This document shows, piece by piece, positions 63,180 through 64,000 of a DNA stretch of 64,000 bases. The stretch is from the NCBI GenBank assembly GCA_025175895.1, contig CM046001.1, forward strand, positions 25,368,314-25,432,313, read 5' to 3'. The stretch comes from Wurfbainia villosa (taxonomy: Eukaryota; Streptophyta; Magnoliopsida; Zingiberales; Zingiberaceae). Below the pieces are notes generated by a model. That model searched no databases. It saw only the letters and a list, made by a program, of their open reading frames with translations, and had not been told where the DNA came from. The translations under genes and the position numbers were made by a program. Within the stretch, counting starts at the first letter, position 1, and each line of letters begins with the position of its first letter.

Positions 63180-64000
63180 AAAGCATGGCATAAGGAACAC
63201 CTTTGGGGTCTTGGCCGAATGGTTCAAAAAGGGTTTCATGGATCAACCACTTAACTAACTCATCTAAAAAAAATCCCTCATCATCATATTAATACAAGAT
63301 ATAGCATGGATCATCATGGTAAGCCCTAGTTATGGTCTTGGCCGAATGTTTCATGGGGAATTTAGGGTTAAACTTTTAACCTAATCCATCTAGCATCCTA
63401 ACATCATCATATTCATACAAGATATGGTTTAGAACTTCATTGAAAACTCAAGAAAAAGGTTTGGCCGAATGGTTCATGGAGAGTTTAGGGTTAAACTCTT
63501 AACCTAATCCATCTAGCATCCTAACATCATCATATTCATACAAGATATGGTTTAGAACTTCATTGAAAACTCAAGAAAAAGGTTTGGCCGAATGTTCATG
63601 GAGAGTTTAGGGTCAAACTCTTAACCTAATCCATCTAGCATCCTAACATCATCATATTCATACAAGATGTGGTTTAGAACTTCATTGAAAACTCAAGAAA
63701 AGGGTTTGGACGAATGGTTCATGGAGAGTTTAGGGTTAAACTCTTAACCTAATCCATCTAGCATCCTAACATCATCATATTCATACAAGATATGGTTTAG
63801 AACTTCATTGAAAACTCAAGAAAAGGGTTTGGCCGAATGGTTCATGGAGAGTTTAGGGTTAAACTCTTAACCTAATCCATCTAGCATCCTAACATCATCA
63901 TATTCATACAAGATATGGTTTAGAACTTCATTGAAAACTCAAGAAAAAGGGTTTGGCCGAATGGTTCATGGAGAGTTTAGGGTTAAACTCTTAACCTAAT
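63180..64000. repeat. ~123-bp tandem array reaching the window end
   Basis: At least seven copies marked by TTTGGCCGAATGGTTCATGG (63212, 63340, 63463, 63586, 63709, 63831, 63954). The last five are nearly identical with a 122-123-bp period. The first two are more diverged, as expected at the edge of an expanding array. Confidence 0.95.

Larger units (their letters stand above)
61215..64000 (-). repeat. Chromovirus-type 5' LTR with four tandem arrays (runs off the window)
   Basis: Inner end TGTCACGCCCGCCC on the + strand (so ...GTGACA on the element's strand), followed by a GC-rich palindrome (GCCCGCCCTTTCC...GGAAGGGCGGC). Longer than 2.78 kb. The inner 273 bp match the inverted piece at 59482-59213. 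Most of the rest is tandem repeats, listed separately. The small frames, including 61599-61790, are translations of these repeats. Confidence 0.75.

Overview
This window is a block of plant nuclear heterochromatin made almost entirely of retrotransposons inserted into one another. I find no intact host gene, no tRNA or rRNA gene and nothing prokaryotic. It must come from a flowering plant with a large, repeat-rich genome: it holds Sirevirus and other Ty1/copia elements, Tat-, Athila- and chromovirus-like Ty3/gypsy elements, a TRIM, a gag-only element and an RTE-type LINE with a (TTG)n tail. The sequence does not let me name the species. All family calls come from reading the protein and terminal sequences by eye; no database search was run.

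Layout. At 1-944 is a minus-strand Sirevirus-like LTR, and at 945-2386 a decayed Tat-like gypsy fragment. Sirevirus element L (plus strand) starts at 2387 with LTR, PBS and gag. L is split by copia element B (5788-43931, minus). B is split by Athila-like element C (9499-40386, minus). C carries solo LTR E (11212-15481, itself holding solo LTR D at 11908-13946) and Athila element J (16666-36125, plus). The 3' LTR of J is split by copia element A (24707-34655, minus), and the integrase of A is split by solo Sirevirus-type LTR M (28718-29836). Five-base target duplications, exact or with one mismatch, support every level except L itself. The order of insertion is therefore L, B, C, J, A, M.

From 43932 the pol of L resumes for 328 bases. 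It is then cut by F, a minus-strand gag-only element whose LTR (44260-50141) contains a gypsy solo LTR I (45186-49587), which in turn contains a 625-bp TRIM with identical LTRs (48956-49580). The F gag (51096-53300) is joined to a plus-strand copia-type LTR H that ends at a PBS at 58370. A 774/793-bp segment across the F/H junction is tandemly duplicated, and an RTE LINE (53384-56656, 18-bp perfect target duplication) sits in the second copy. The right end (59.2-64 kb) has nested inverted repeats, an apparent copia/gypsy reverse transcriptase chimera, and a long chromovirus-type LTR built from four different tandem arrays.

The most unusual content is in Athila element J. Between its integrase and 3' LTR it carries pieces of what appear to be host genes: a P4-type ATPase hinge segment and a CAND1-like HEAT-repeat segment, plus other coding-like stretches. 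This suggests gene capture by an LTR retrotransposon. All retroelement open reading frames here are interrupted, so any movement would depend on enzymes supplied from elsewhere.
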